This document shows positions 16,348-24,101 of a stretch of DNA of 64,000 nucleotides, in pieces (position 1 is the first letter of the stretch; each line of letters opens with the position of its first letter). Origin of the DNA: Noviherbaspirillum sp. Root189 (GTDB lineage: Bacteria; Pseudomonadota; Gammaproteobacteria; Burkholderiales; Burkholderiaceae_D). Location of the stretch: positions 1 to 64,000 of the forward strand of contig NZ_LMHZ01000008.1 of NCBI RefSeq assembly GCF_001428545.1. The letters are read 5' to 3'. The notes below the pieces were generated by a model, which searched no databases, was not told the DNA's origin, and saw only the letters and a list, made by a program, of their open reading frames with translations. The position numbers and the translations under genes are program-made.

Positions 16348-17202
16348 ATGCTGTATCCAGAACTATTCAAATCGCTCGAACAGGTTCGCTGGAACATGGA
16401 AAAGGATATTCCGTGGGAACAGTTTGATGCTTCCAAATTATCGGATGAGCAGGCACAAACCATCCGCATGAATGCCATCACGGAATGGTCCGCATTGCCC
16501 GCGACTGAAATGTTTTTGCGTGACAACCGTGGTGACAGTGATTTCTCCGCATTCATGTCGGTCTGGTTTTTTGAAGAGCAAAAACATTCGCTGGTGCTGA
16601 TGGAATACCTGCGTCGTTTTCGCCCGGATCTGCTTCCCACCGAAGAAGAATTGCACAATGTGCGTTTCGAATTCGATCCGGCACCTCCGCTCGAAACCCT
16701 GATGCTGCATTTCTGCGGCGAGATCCGCCTCAACCACTGGTACCGTTGCGCCTCCGACTGGCATACCGAACCGGTAATCAAGGCCATCTACAAGATCATC
16801 AGCCAGGATGAAGCACGTCACGGCGGCGCCTATCTGCGTTACATGAAAAAAGCGTTGAACGAAGTCGGCGATACCGCGCGTGCCGCCTTCGCCAAGATCG
16901 GTGTATTGATGGCATCCGCACGCCGCACCGAAAAGCCGCTGCATCCGACCAATCTGCATGTCAACCAGGCGCTGTTCCCGAATGACACGGTCCAAAGCCG
17001 CTTGCCCGATCCAAACTGGCTCGAGCGCTGGCTGGACGGTCAGATCAAGTTCGACAGTGAATGGGAAAAGAAAGTGATTGACCGCATTCTGCACAATATG
17101 TCGCTGCTGTTCGATCGTACCTTTGAATCGGTGCAGGACCTGAACCGTTATCGCAAGGAAGTCAGCGCACGTCTGCAGGGTAACCTGAAGCCGGCCTCCT
17201 GA
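16348..17202 (+). CDS. Ferritin-like diiron protein (acyl-ACP-desaturase-like fold)
   Basis: This 284-residue protein carries two carboxylate-bridged diiron motifs on separate helices: EEQKH at 76-80 (EExxH) and DEARH at 154-158, with further helix glutamates at about 46 and 125. This E/EExxH...E/DExRH pattern is that of ferritin-like oxidases and soluble acyl-ACP desaturases. Length is close to short desaturases. It probably uses O2 and iron; the substrate is unknown. ATG at 16348 is preferred over the GTG immediately before it, with AAGGTG upstream. It ends before a good terminator. Confidence 0.75.
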   Translation: MLYPELFKSLEQVRWNMEKDIPWEQFDASKLSDEQAQTIRMNAITEWSALPATEMFLRDNRGDSDFSAFMSVWFFEEQKHSLVLMEYLRRFRPDLLPTEEELHNVRFEFDPAPPLETLMLHFCGEIRLNHWYRCASDWHTEPVIKAIYKIISQDEARHGGAYLRYMKKALNEVGDTARAAFAKIGVLMASARRTEKPLHPTNLHVNQALFPNDTVQSRLPDPNWLERWLDGQIKFDSEWEKKVIDRILHNMSLLFDRTFESVQDLNRYRKEVSARLQGNLKPAS

Positions 17203-17303
17203 CACGGCGACACTGACGCTTTGCAGTAAGCAGGGTCCCGCTTTTTCGACCAGTCTTTTCATGTATTCAAGAAGGGCTTGCGGGAAAGCGCTACACTAAA
17301 GTA

Positions 17304-17335
17304 AAAGCCGTAAGCCATCGCTTGCGGCTTTCTTA
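17304..17335 (+). terminator. Rho-independent terminator after ferritin-like gene
   Basis: AAAGCCGTAAG (17304-17314) pairs with CTTGCGGCTTT (17321-17331), with one G-U pair and a 6-nt loop, followed by TCTTATTTT. It lies only 9-12 bases before the rfaE2 start, so rfaE2 transcription must start upstream of or within the hairpin, or read through. Confidence 0.75.
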
Positions 17336-17343
17336 TTTTCATC

Positions 17344-17820
17344 ATGCCTAATTTCGAAGATAAACTTGTTACCCGCGCCGCACTGAAGGAACGTGTCGCC
17401 AGCCTGCCCAAACCGGTTGTCCTGACCAACGGCGTATTTGACATCCTGCACCGAGGCCATGTCACTTACCTTGAGCAGGCACGTGAGCAGGGGGCATCGC
17501 TGGTCGTTGCCGTCAATACCGATGCATCGGTCAGGCGACTAGGCAAGGGCGACGATCGTCCGGTCAACACCTGTGAAGACCGCATGGCGATACTTGCCGC
17601 ACTCGAATCGGTCAGCCTGGTCGTGCCGTTTGATGAAGACACTGCACTGGAAGTGGTACAGGAAGCACGCCCCGATGTCTATGTAAAAGGCGGCGATTAC
17701 GACATGGCAGCGATTCCCGAAGGCAGGGCAGTCGCTGCCTACGGTGGCAAGGCTGTTGCCATTGAATTCCAGCATGACCGTTCGACCAGCAAACTGTTGT
17801 CGAAGGTGCGCAATTCCTGA
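17344..17820 (+). CDS. rfaE2: D-glycero-beta-D-manno-heptose 1-phosphate adenylyltransferase
   Basis: This is the stand-alone second domain of HldE (158 residues), adding AMP to heptose-1-phosphate to make ADP-heptose for lipopolysaccharide core. It has the nucleotidyltransferase signature GVFDILHRGHVTYLEQA with the HxGH motif (about 37-40) and a C-terminal DRSTSKLL segment with the ISSTxxx-like role. Separation of the kinase domain (RfaE1/HldA) is normal in betaproteobacteria; no hldA lies in this window. Confidence 0.93.
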   Translation: MPNFEDKLVTRAALKERVASLPKPVVLTNGVFDILHRGHVTYLEQAREQGASLVVAVNTDASVRRLGKGDDRPVNTCEDRMAILAALESVSLVVPFDEDTALEVVQEARPDVYVKGGDYDMAAIPEGRAVAAYGGKAVAIEFQHDRSTSKLLSKVRNS

Positions 17821-17847
17821 CCCTGAACCTTTCTGAAGGGACCATGC

Positions 17848-18861
17848 ATGATGCTTGCTCCACTCGTTGAAGTCATCCGCGGCGGCCGGCTCGAGTCCTT
17901 GCATTACGGCGCTGTTGCTGTCGTGAATGCCAGGGGCGACCTGCTTTATCATGCCGGCGATCCTGACTTTCTGACCTTCACGCGCTCTACCATCAAGCCT
18001 TTTCAGGCGCTGCCTTTCCTGCGCGCCGGAGGCCACGAAAAGTTCGGCTTCGATAGCCGTGAACTCGCACTGATGTGTGCCAGCCATTCTGGTGAAGCGA
18101 TGCACACGCAGACGGTGGAGGGCATGCTGCGCAAGGTCGGTTGCGACGAGCATCACTTGCGCTGCGGCTGCCATGTGCCCATGCACTTCACCGTGCAGGA
18201 CAAGGCGCCGCCTGCAGGTGCAACTTTCAATCAGCTGCATAACAACTGCAGTGGCAAGCATGCCGGCTTCCTTGCGTATTGCGTGCAGAACGGACATCCA
18301 CTGGACAACTATGTCGAGCCGGCACATCCACTGCAACAGGCAGTGCGCGACAGCATAGCCGAAGTTGCCGGCATGTCCCCGAGCGATATGGCGATGGGTA
18401 TCGACGGCTGTTCCGCGCCCAACTATGGCCTTCCGCTGTCACGGCTCGCACACACCTATGCGCGGCTTGCGCAGGGTGACCAGGATCCCCATTACGGCAG
18501 CCTGATGGGCGAGCTGTTTCGCGCAATGACCTTGCATCCGGAGCTGGTGTCCGGCACCGGGCGCAGCGACCTCGCATTCATGCAGACGGTACCGGGCGAC
18601 TGGGTGGCAAAGATCGGCGCCGAAGCAGTGCAAGTGATCGGTATCCGTTCTGCCGGCATCGGTATCGCCGTCAAGATTGCGGATGGCAGCACACGTGGTT
18701 TGTTTCCGGCCACCATTTCGGTATTGCAGCAAATCGGGATACTGCCTTCAGCGGAAGCGACACCTCTTGCTCCATGGGCGCGTCCACAGCTCCACAACTT
18801 CCGTGGCCTGCACACCGGTGAAGTGCGTGCCACCTTCACATTGACCAAAGATAAATTCTAA
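17848..18861 (+). CDS. L-asparaginase of the Rhizobium etli ReAII/ReAV type (class 3)
   Basis: This 337-residue enzyme would hydrolyse asparagine to aspartate and ammonia. The family pattern is present: S47 and K50 in FTRSTIKP, S79 in CASHSGE, and the zinc-site residues C134 and K137 (NNCSGKH) with C188 (DGCSAP). These match the serine/lysine catalytic and Cys/Lys/Cys metal positions known for the inducible R. etli enzyme with an offset of one. It lies 27 bases after rfaE2 on the same strand, probably one transcript. The ATG at 17848 is followed by a second ATG that could also start it. Confidence 0.9.
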   Translation: MMLAPLVEVIRGGRLESLHYGAVAVVNARGDLLYHAGDPDFLTFTRSTIKPFQALPFLRAGGHEKFGFDSRELALMCASHSGEAMHTQTVEGMLRKVGCDEHHLRCGCHVPMHFTVQDKAPPAGATFNQLHNNCSGKHAGFLAYCVQNGHPLDNYVEPAHPLQQAVRDSIAEVAGMSPSDMAMGIDGCSAPNYGLPLSRLAHTYARLAQGDQDPHYGSLMGELFRAMTLHPELVSGTGRSDLAFMQTVPGDWVAKIGAEAVQVIGIRSAGIGIAVKIADGSTRGLFPATISVLQQIGILPSAEATPLAPWARPQLHNFRGLHTGEVRATFTLTKDKF

Positions 18862-18870
18862 GGAGCCATC

Positions 18871-19326
18871 ATGCAACGCAGGACTTTGCTGCAAGGCGCA
18901 CTGGTTGCGCTGTATTTACCTGCGGCTGTCACGCACGCCGCCACACCAGCCATTCAGGTGTACAAGACACCGAGCTGCGGCTGCTGCCATGAATGGGTCG
19001 CGCATTTGCGCAAAAGCGGATTTACGGTGAACACCACCGATGTGCCAGACACCGCTCCTTATCGGACGCGTTATGGCGTCCCGACCGAACTGGCGTCATG
19101 TCATACGGGAGTCGTCGGTGGATATGCGCTTGAAGGCCATGTGCCCGCCGAGCAAATCAAGCGATTGCTCGCTGAAAAGCCGAAGGCAAAAGGGCTGGCG
19201 GTGCCTGGCATGCCGATGGGATCGCCCGGCATGGAGATGGACGACCATCGGCGTGATGCGTTCGACGTGGTACTGATCAAGGCCGATGGCAAGCATCAGG
19301 TCTATCACCATTATGCGGCTTCCTGA
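18871..19326 (+). CDS. DUF411 periplasmic metal-binding protein
   Basis: The 151-residue protein has a signal peptide (1-23, with RR near the N terminus) and the DUF411 motif TPSCGCCHEW (about 33-42, CxCC) plus a downstream SCHTGVVGGYALEGHVP segment. The Cys cluster and later Met-rich stretch (MPMGSPGMEMDDH) suit copper binding; related proteins are found beside copper-handling genes. The convergent neighbour is a PCu(A)C copper chaperone, which fits a shared role. Confidence 0.85.
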   Translation: MQRRTLLQGALVALYLPAAVTHAATPAIQVYKTPSCGCCHEWVAHLRKSGFTVNTTDVPDTAPYRTRYGVPTELASCHTGVVGGYALEGHVPAEQIKRLLAEKPKAKGLAVPGMPMGSPGMEMDDHRRDAFDVVLIKADGKHQVYHHYAAS

Positions 19327-19371
19327 TCTTCCTGATCGTTTCCGTTAGCGGTCTGGCATCGCCGGATGCGG

Positions 19372-19403
19372 AAAAAGCTGAGCTACGCCAGGGGCAGCTC
19401 AGC
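19372..19403 (-). terminator. Rho-independent terminator after PCu(A)C gene
   Basis: On the minus strand GCTGAGCT pairs with AGCTCAGC (stem arms 19396-19403 and 19377-19384), followed by TTTTTC. This is a plausible 8-bp-stem terminator. Confidence 0.6.
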
Positions 19404-19416
19404 GCATCAATATCGT

Positions 19417-19899
19417 TCAATGGCGATGCTGACCGGCTGCGGGTGCTGCTTCCTTCTTTGCTTCTTCGACCACCACGGTGACGTCGGTCTTGCCAGCTTT
19501 TTCAAAATTCAGCGTAAGGGGAAACTTGTCGCCGGCTTTCAGCGGCTTTTCCAAACCCATCAACATGATGTGATAGCCATGTCCCGGCTTCATTTCAACC
19601 TTTGCTGCCGGCGGCAAGTCGATACCGTCGACTTCACGCATTTTCATCACATTGCCTTCCATCGACATCGTATGAATCTCCGCGGACTTGGCGACGGGCG
19701 AGGAAAGGGATGTCAGCTTGTCTGCCGAGCTACCTGTGTTTTCCAGTGAAAGATAAGCGGCGCCGGATGGCTGGTAAGGCGCGGTCGTCCGCGCATAGGG
19801 ATGTCCGATTTTCAGGTCCTTGAGCTTGAATTCATGCGCTTGTGACAGGCCAGAGGCGACTACGGTGATGGCGATTGCTGCGAGGTGATACAACTTCAT
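19417..19899 (-). CDS. PCu(A)C-type periplasmic copper chaperone
   Basis: The 160-residue protein has a signal peptide (1-22, ending SQAHE) and a single PCu(A)C domain. His76, Met87, His110 and Met112 fit the H-x10-M-x(21-22)-H-x-M copper-binding motif. It delivers Cu(I) to the CuA site of cytochrome oxidase in homologues. The tail (AAGQHRH) adds His residues. The aa3 oxidase cluster begins about 3 kb downstream in the window, making it a likely client. Confidence 0.9.
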   Translation of the reverse strand: MKLYHLAAIAITVVASGLSQAHEFKLKDLKIGHPYARTTAPYQPSGAAYLSLENTGSSADKLTSLSSPVAKSAEIHTMSMEGNVMKMREVDGIDLPPAAKVEMKPGHGYHIMLMGLEKPLKAGDKFPLTLNFEKAGKTDVTVVVEEAKKEAAPAAGQHRH

Positions 19900-19925
19900 G
19901 TTGATCCTTCAATCAAGAGGGGGAT

Positions 19926-20396
19926 TTACTGGCCGCCGGCGAAACCGTTCTGTCGCCATGCTTCATAAACAACAACTGCGACCGTATTGGACAGGTTGAG
20001 GCTGCGGTTATCCGGACGCATAGGCAAACGGATACGCTGCGATGCGGGAAACGATTCCCGCAAGGCTGGGTCAAGACCACGTGTTTCCGAACCGAATACA
20101 AACACATCGCCCGGTAGGAAATCGATGCCTGCAAATGGCGTCGATCCATGTGTGGTCATGGCAAACATGCGATGCGGATCCGGCGTTTCGGAAGCCAGAA
20201 AGGCCGCCCAGTCGCGATGAACCTTCATCGTCGCATAATCATGATAATCAAGACCCGCCCGTCGCATCTTGGCGTCATCCAGCGGAAAACCGAGCGGCTC
20301 CACCAGGTGGAGTTGCGCCCCGGTGTTCGCACACAGGCGAATGACATTGCCGGTATTGGGGGGGATCTCGGGTTCGACCAGTACTACATGAAACAA
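19926..20396 (-). CDS. trmL: tRNA (cytidine(34)-2'-O)-methyltransferase
   Basis: This 156-residue SPOUT-fold enzyme methylates the wobble nucleotide of tRNA-Leu. The family N terminus LFHVVLVEPEIPPNTGNVIR and the knot residues (VFGSETRGLD, then IRLPMRPDNRSLNLSN) are clear. The start must be the TTG at 20396: the frame upstream has no family resemblance, and the length then matches the family exactly. GGAAGGA lies upstream. It is read after comF in the same direction, 70 bases apart. Confidence 0.93.
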   Translation of the reverse strand: MFHVVLVEPEIPPNTGNVIRLCANTGAQLHLVEPLGFPLDDAKMRRAGLDYHDYATMKVHRDWAAFLASETPDPHRMFAMTTHGSTPFAGIDFLPGDVFVFGSETRGLDPALRESFPASQRIRLPMRPDNRSLNLSNTVAVVVYEAWRQNGFAGGQ

Positions 20397-20466
20397 AGTA
20401 TGCTTCCTTCCGATATATCTTGTTAGTCGTTGTTGCCTGTCGCCAGTCGATCGTGCACTGCGTTCT

Positions 20467-21204
20467 CTATTGCGGCGGAGTCCTGGCAAACACGATGCCG
20501 GTCACGCGTGCGGCACCGTAACGTTTTAGCATCGCCGCAAATTCATTCATCGTTTGTCCTGTTGTCATGACGTCATCGACCACGCCGATGTGCGCACCGC
20601 GCACGAGCTCCATTGTTTGCGCCTGCAGCGAAAACGCATGATGGATATTCTGTTGCCGCTGCGACGGATCCAGTTGCGCCTGCGCCTGGGTTTCACGCTG
20701 CCTGAGCGCAAGCCGCGAGTGCAGCGGAATACCAAGCGAGCGCGAAAGCGGACGTGCCATTTCAAGGGCCTGGTTAAACCCGCGCTCGGTCAAGCGTGTA
20801 CGTCCCAGCGGTACCGCACACAACAAGCTTGGCAGCGCCGTATCCTGTCGCGCAAGCAGCGCGTCGCGCATCATGGTTGCAAACAGCGACGCCAGATCCA
20901 GGCGCGCACCGAACTTCAGCGCCAGCACCAGCCGATCAACCGGTGCGGCGTAGTCGGCAGCAGCAATTGTCGCATCGAATGCCGGCGGATGTCGCAGGCA
21001 CTCACCACAGATCGTGTCGCCAGCTTGATGCATCGGCGTCGCGCAACAGCGGCATCGGTTTGGCTGCAAGGCCAAAAATTGTCCATGGCATCCCTTGCAC
21101 AATCCGTCAATTGCCTCCAGACCGCAGAATGCGCAACCGCCCGGCAAGGCCACGGGCAGGCGGGAAAACAAAGTGTGCGACCAATGGCGCAGGCGAGTGA
21201 ACAT
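20467..21204 (-). CDS. comF: ComF-family phosphoribosyltransferase-like protein
   Basis: The 245-residue protein begins with a Cys-rich zinc-ribbon-like region (GCAFCGLE, CKGCH, CRCCATP, CGECL within 24-70) and ends with a phosphoribosyltransferase PRPP loop (VVDDVMTTGQT). This matches ComF/GntX, linked to DNA uptake in some bacteria. Activity is unproven. It is adjacent and divergent to a BioC-like methyltransferase, a common arrangement in betaproteobacteria. Confidence 0.92.
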   Translation of the reverse strand: MFTRLRHWSHTLFSRLPVALPGGCAFCGLEAIDGLCKGCHGQFLALQPNRCRCCATPMHQAGDTICGECLRHPPAFDATIAAADYAAPVDRLVLALKFGARLDLASLFATMMRDALLARQDTALPSLLCAVPLGRTRLTERGFNQALEMARPLSRSLGIPLHSRLALRQRETQAQAQLDPSQRQQNIHHAFSLQAQTMELVRGAHIGVVDDVMTTGQTMNEFAAMLKRYGAARVTGIVFARTPPQ

Positions 21205-21269
21205 GGAGCAGGCAAATCTTCAAGCGTGTAAACTTCGGCATTATCTCATTGCCTTAACCGGATTTTCTC

Positions 21270-22214
21270 TTGCCTTCATCCCTGCCAACTTCCGAGAGCC
21301 GGTCCAGCGGTCCGATTGATACCCGGCGCGTGCGTGCGCTGTTCGCCAGGCCCGGCCGTATCGCCGATTCGGAGTTTTTGCGCCGCGAAATTGCCGGGCG
21401 CATGCATGAGCGCCTTGCTCTTGTGAAATTGCAGCCCGAGCGCATACTGGACTTGGGATGCGGCGAAGGCGCGGATTTCAGCTCCTTGCAGGGACAATAC
21501 CCGCAAGCACAGCTTGTTGGCATGGACGGATCGCTGGCCATGTTGCAAGCCGCACGCCAACGGCAGCAGCAGGCAAGCTCGTCAATGAACCGCCTGTTGT
21601 CCAAATGGCTGCCTGGCAAGCTGGGGGGAGGTACTAGTCAACTCGCTACAGCTTGTGCGGATTTTGCGCAATTGCCCTTGCCCGCAGCATGCGCGGATCT
21701 GGTGTGGTCCAATCTCGCGCTGCACTGGCATCCGCAGCCGGACATGGTGTTCGCTGAATGGCGGCGCGTACTTCGGATTGACGGTTTGCTGATGTTTTCC
21801 TGCTTTGGCCCTGATACGCTCCGTGAAGTCCGTCATGCATTTGCCAACATCGATAGCGCCGCGCATGCGTTGTCATTTGTTGATATGCATGATTTCGGCG
21901 ACATGCTGGTGAACGCCGGCTTTTCCACCCCCGTGATGGACATGGAAACCATTACGGTGACTTATGATTCCACTGATAAGCTGTTTGCCGATGTGCGTGC
22001 GTTGGGCGGTAATCCGCTTCTCACCAAACGGCAAGGGCTGTTCGGACGTGCCGCCTGGCACGCAGCCATCGCAACGCTGGAGCGGATGCGCGGTGCCGAC
22101 GGCAAGATTCCTCTGACTTTCGAGGTGGTCTATGGACATGCGTTTCGTCCGGCGCCGCACAAGACGGCTAGCGGCGAAAGCATCATCCGGTTCGAACCAG
22201 GCTGGAAAAAATAA
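21270..22214 (+). CDS. SAM-dependent methyltransferase, BioC-like
   Basis: The 314-residue protein has a class I Rossmann core: ILDLGCGEGAD (about 59-69, motif I), VGMDGS (motif II acidic end), and the ALHWHPQPD region typical of malonyl-ACP O-methyltransferases. It is longer than BioC of Escherichia coli because of an insert around residues 96-120 and a longer C-terminal part. The start is a TTG at 21270 (SSLPTSESRSSG); the exact start is uncertain. No other biotin genes are adjacent, so the BioC role is only likely. Confidence 0.82.
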   Translation: MPSSLPTSESRSSGPIDTRRVRALFARPGRIADSEFLRREIAGRMHERLALVKLQPERILDLGCGEGADFSSLQGQYPQAQLVGMDGSLAMLQAARQRQQQASSSMNRLLSKWLPGKLGGGTSQLATACADFAQLPLPAACADLVWSNLALHWHPQPDMVFAEWRRVLRIDGLLMFSCFGPDTLREVRHAFANIDSAAHALSFVDMHDFGDMLVNAGFSTPVMDMETITVTYDSTDKLFADVRALGGNPLLTKRQGLFGRAAWHAAIATLERMRGADGKIPLTFEVVYGHAFRPAPHKTASGESIIRFEPGWKK

Positions 22215-22445
22215 CACGACACTTCATCGACAGGCGATAGCAATATGACAGATCGGCCAAGGTGTGGCCAAAACTGCAAGGCCGCCAGCGCCGCTCATCG
22301 GTCGCTAACCCGCATGTATAGAGGCATGGCATACCGTTGCCCAGTATTTTTCCGCTTGATAAGCAGCCAAGTTCAGCCTTATACTTCCGTGGTTTTGCAT
22401 AGTGCTTGTACTCTCGGGTTCGCTGTCGCGGTCGGATGATCCAAC

Positions 22446-22907
22446 ATGGTCTCGCGCGAATGGATTTTAAGGCGCAATTGCTCGATAACGCCACGTCAGC
22501 TGATGATGGTCTATGCGGCATTGTGTACAACTTCCTTACTGGTCGCCGTTGTGTTTACGTTGCGTGGCGCCTGGTACATCCTTGGCTTTGCCATTCTGGA
22601 AATGTTGGCGATGGGAATCGCTTTTTTCCTGTATGCTCGCCATGCCACCGACAGGGAGCACATCGCGCTGGCAGACGATTGCCTCCTGGTAGAGCTGATT
22701 CAGGTAGAGCATGTCCGTCAATTCAGGCTGGATCCGCGCCGTACGCGCGTTGAGCCGCCCGGATCCGCGCGAGACCTAATCGGACTTGAGGCGGGCGAAA
22801 CCAGAGTTGAAGTGGGACGCTTTTTGACAGAATGGAAACGACGCGAGCTTGCGCGGGAACTACAGAGCGCGCTGGCGTCAGGAAAATATACGGAACTCCA
22901 ATTTTAG
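22446..22907 (+). CDS. DUF2244 membrane protein upstream of coxB
   Basis: The 153-residue protein starts with a basic region followed by two membrane helices (about 20-38 and 42-63), then a soluble domain with RTRVEPPGSARDLIGLEAG and a conserved RVEVGRFL segment. This is the DUF2244 family, encoded just ahead of cytochrome c oxidase subunit II in many proteobacteria. Its role is unproven, but the spacing (15 bases) implies co-transcription with coxB. Confidence 0.88.
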   Translation: MVSREWILRRNCSITPRQLMMVYAALCTTSLLVAVVFTLRGAWYILGFAILEMLAMGIAFFLYARHATDREHIALADDCLLVELIQVEHVRQFRLDPRRTRVEPPGSARDLIGLEAGETRVEVGRFLTEWKRRELARELQSALASGKYTELQF

Positions 22908-22922
22908 GCTTTTGAGGAAATT

Positions 22923-24083
22923 ATGAAACTTGCGAAGCGCCTCCAATCACTGATGCTCGGTGCGTCGCTCCTGGCGGCCGGCGTGCCATCATGGGCGGTT
23001 GTGGACAGTCAGGGCGGTCCTGCCGTGCGTCAGTTGAACTTTCAGCCACCGGTAACCAAGATTGCCGAGGAAGTGTACTCGCTGCACAACCTGATGCTGA
23101 TCATCTGCCTGCTGATCTTTATCGCCGTGTTCGGCGTGATGTTCTATTCGATCATCAAGCATCGCAAGTCAGTCGGCCACAGGCCGGCAACTTTCCATGA
23201 AAGCACCGCAGTTGAAATCGCCTGGACCATCGTCCCGTTCCTGATTGTTATTGGTATGGCATTGCCGGCGACAAAAACCGTCGTTGCAATGAAAGATACG
23301 TCCAATGCGGATATCACCATCAAGGCAACTGGCATGCAGTGGAAATGGGGTTATGACTACCTCAAAGGCGAAGGTGAAGGCATTTCCTTCCTCTCCGCCA
23401 TGTCCACGCCGCGCGAGCAGATCGTCGATGTGAGCAAGACCAAGAGCGACAACTACCTGATCGAGGTCGACAACCCTGTTGTCGTTCCGGTTAACAAGAA
23501 GATCCGTATCGTTACTACCGCCAACGACGTTATCCACGCATGGGGCGTCCCGGCATTCAGCGTCAAGCAGGATGCGATCCCCGGTTTTGTCCGCGACACC
23601 TGGTTCCGTGCCGAAAAAATCGGTACCTACCGTGGTAATTGCTACGAGTTGTGCGGCAAGGAACACGCATTCATGCCTATCGTCGTGAATGTTGTCAGCG
23701 ACGAAGACTACAAAAAGTGGACAGAAACCAAGAAAAAGGAAATGGCGGCGCAGGCTGACGATCCGAATAAGACCTGGACTGTTGATGAACTGAAGCAGCG
23801 CGGCGAAAAAGTTTATGCAGCTAACTGCGTGGCCTGCCACCAGGCTAACGGCAAAGGTGTTCCGGGCGCATTCCCTGCACTCGAGGGTTCCGCTATGGTC
23901 ACTGGCCCCAAGGGTCCGCAGATCAACATTCTGCTGAATGGTAAGGGCGGCATGCCGCCGTGGAAGGGCGTCTTGTCGGACACCGACATCGCCGCCGTCA
24001 TTACTTATACCCGTAATAGCTGGTCCAACAAGGCCCAGGAAAATATTGTTCAACCGGCTGAAGTGCTGGCTGCGCGCAAGTAA
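22923..24083 (+). CDS. coxB: Cytochrome c oxidase subunit II with fused cytochrome c domain
   Basis: This 386-residue subunit has a signal peptide (about 1-25), two membrane helices (about 55-75 and 95-115), a CuA domain with the ligand set CYELCGKEHAFM (C-x3-C-x3-H-x2-M), and a C-terminal cytochrome c with CVACHQ. The caa3-type fusion is common in betaproteobacteria. It accepts electrons from cytochrome c and passes them to subunit I. GAGG lies just upstream of the ATG. It is followed by ctaD, 18 bases away. Confidence 0.97.
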   Translation: MKLAKRLQSLMLGASLLAAGVPSWAVVDSQGGPAVRQLNFQPPVTKIAEEVYSLHNLMLIICLLIFIAVFGVMFYSIIKHRKSVGHRPATFHESTAVEIAWTIVPFLIVIGMALPATKTVVAMKDTSNADITIKATGMQWKWGYDYLKGEGEGISFLSAMSTPREQIVDVSKTKSDNYLIEVDNPVVVPVNKKIRIVTTANDVIHAWGVPAFSVKQDAIPGFVRDTWFRAEKIGTYRGNCYELCGKEHAFMPIVVNVVSDEDYKKWTETKKKEMAAQADDPNKTWTVDELKQRGEKVYAANCVACHQANGKGVPGAFPALEGSAMVTGPKGPQINILLNGKGGMPPWKGVLSDTDIAAVITYTRNSWSNKAQENIVQPAEVLAARK

Positions 24084-24101
24084 TTGAATTAGGAGATTGA
24101 C

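Noticed and set aside
17844-18861. Possibility that the asparaginase gene is a horizontally acquired catabolic island
   Set aside because: Base composition and neighbours look ordinary and there are no mobile-element remains.
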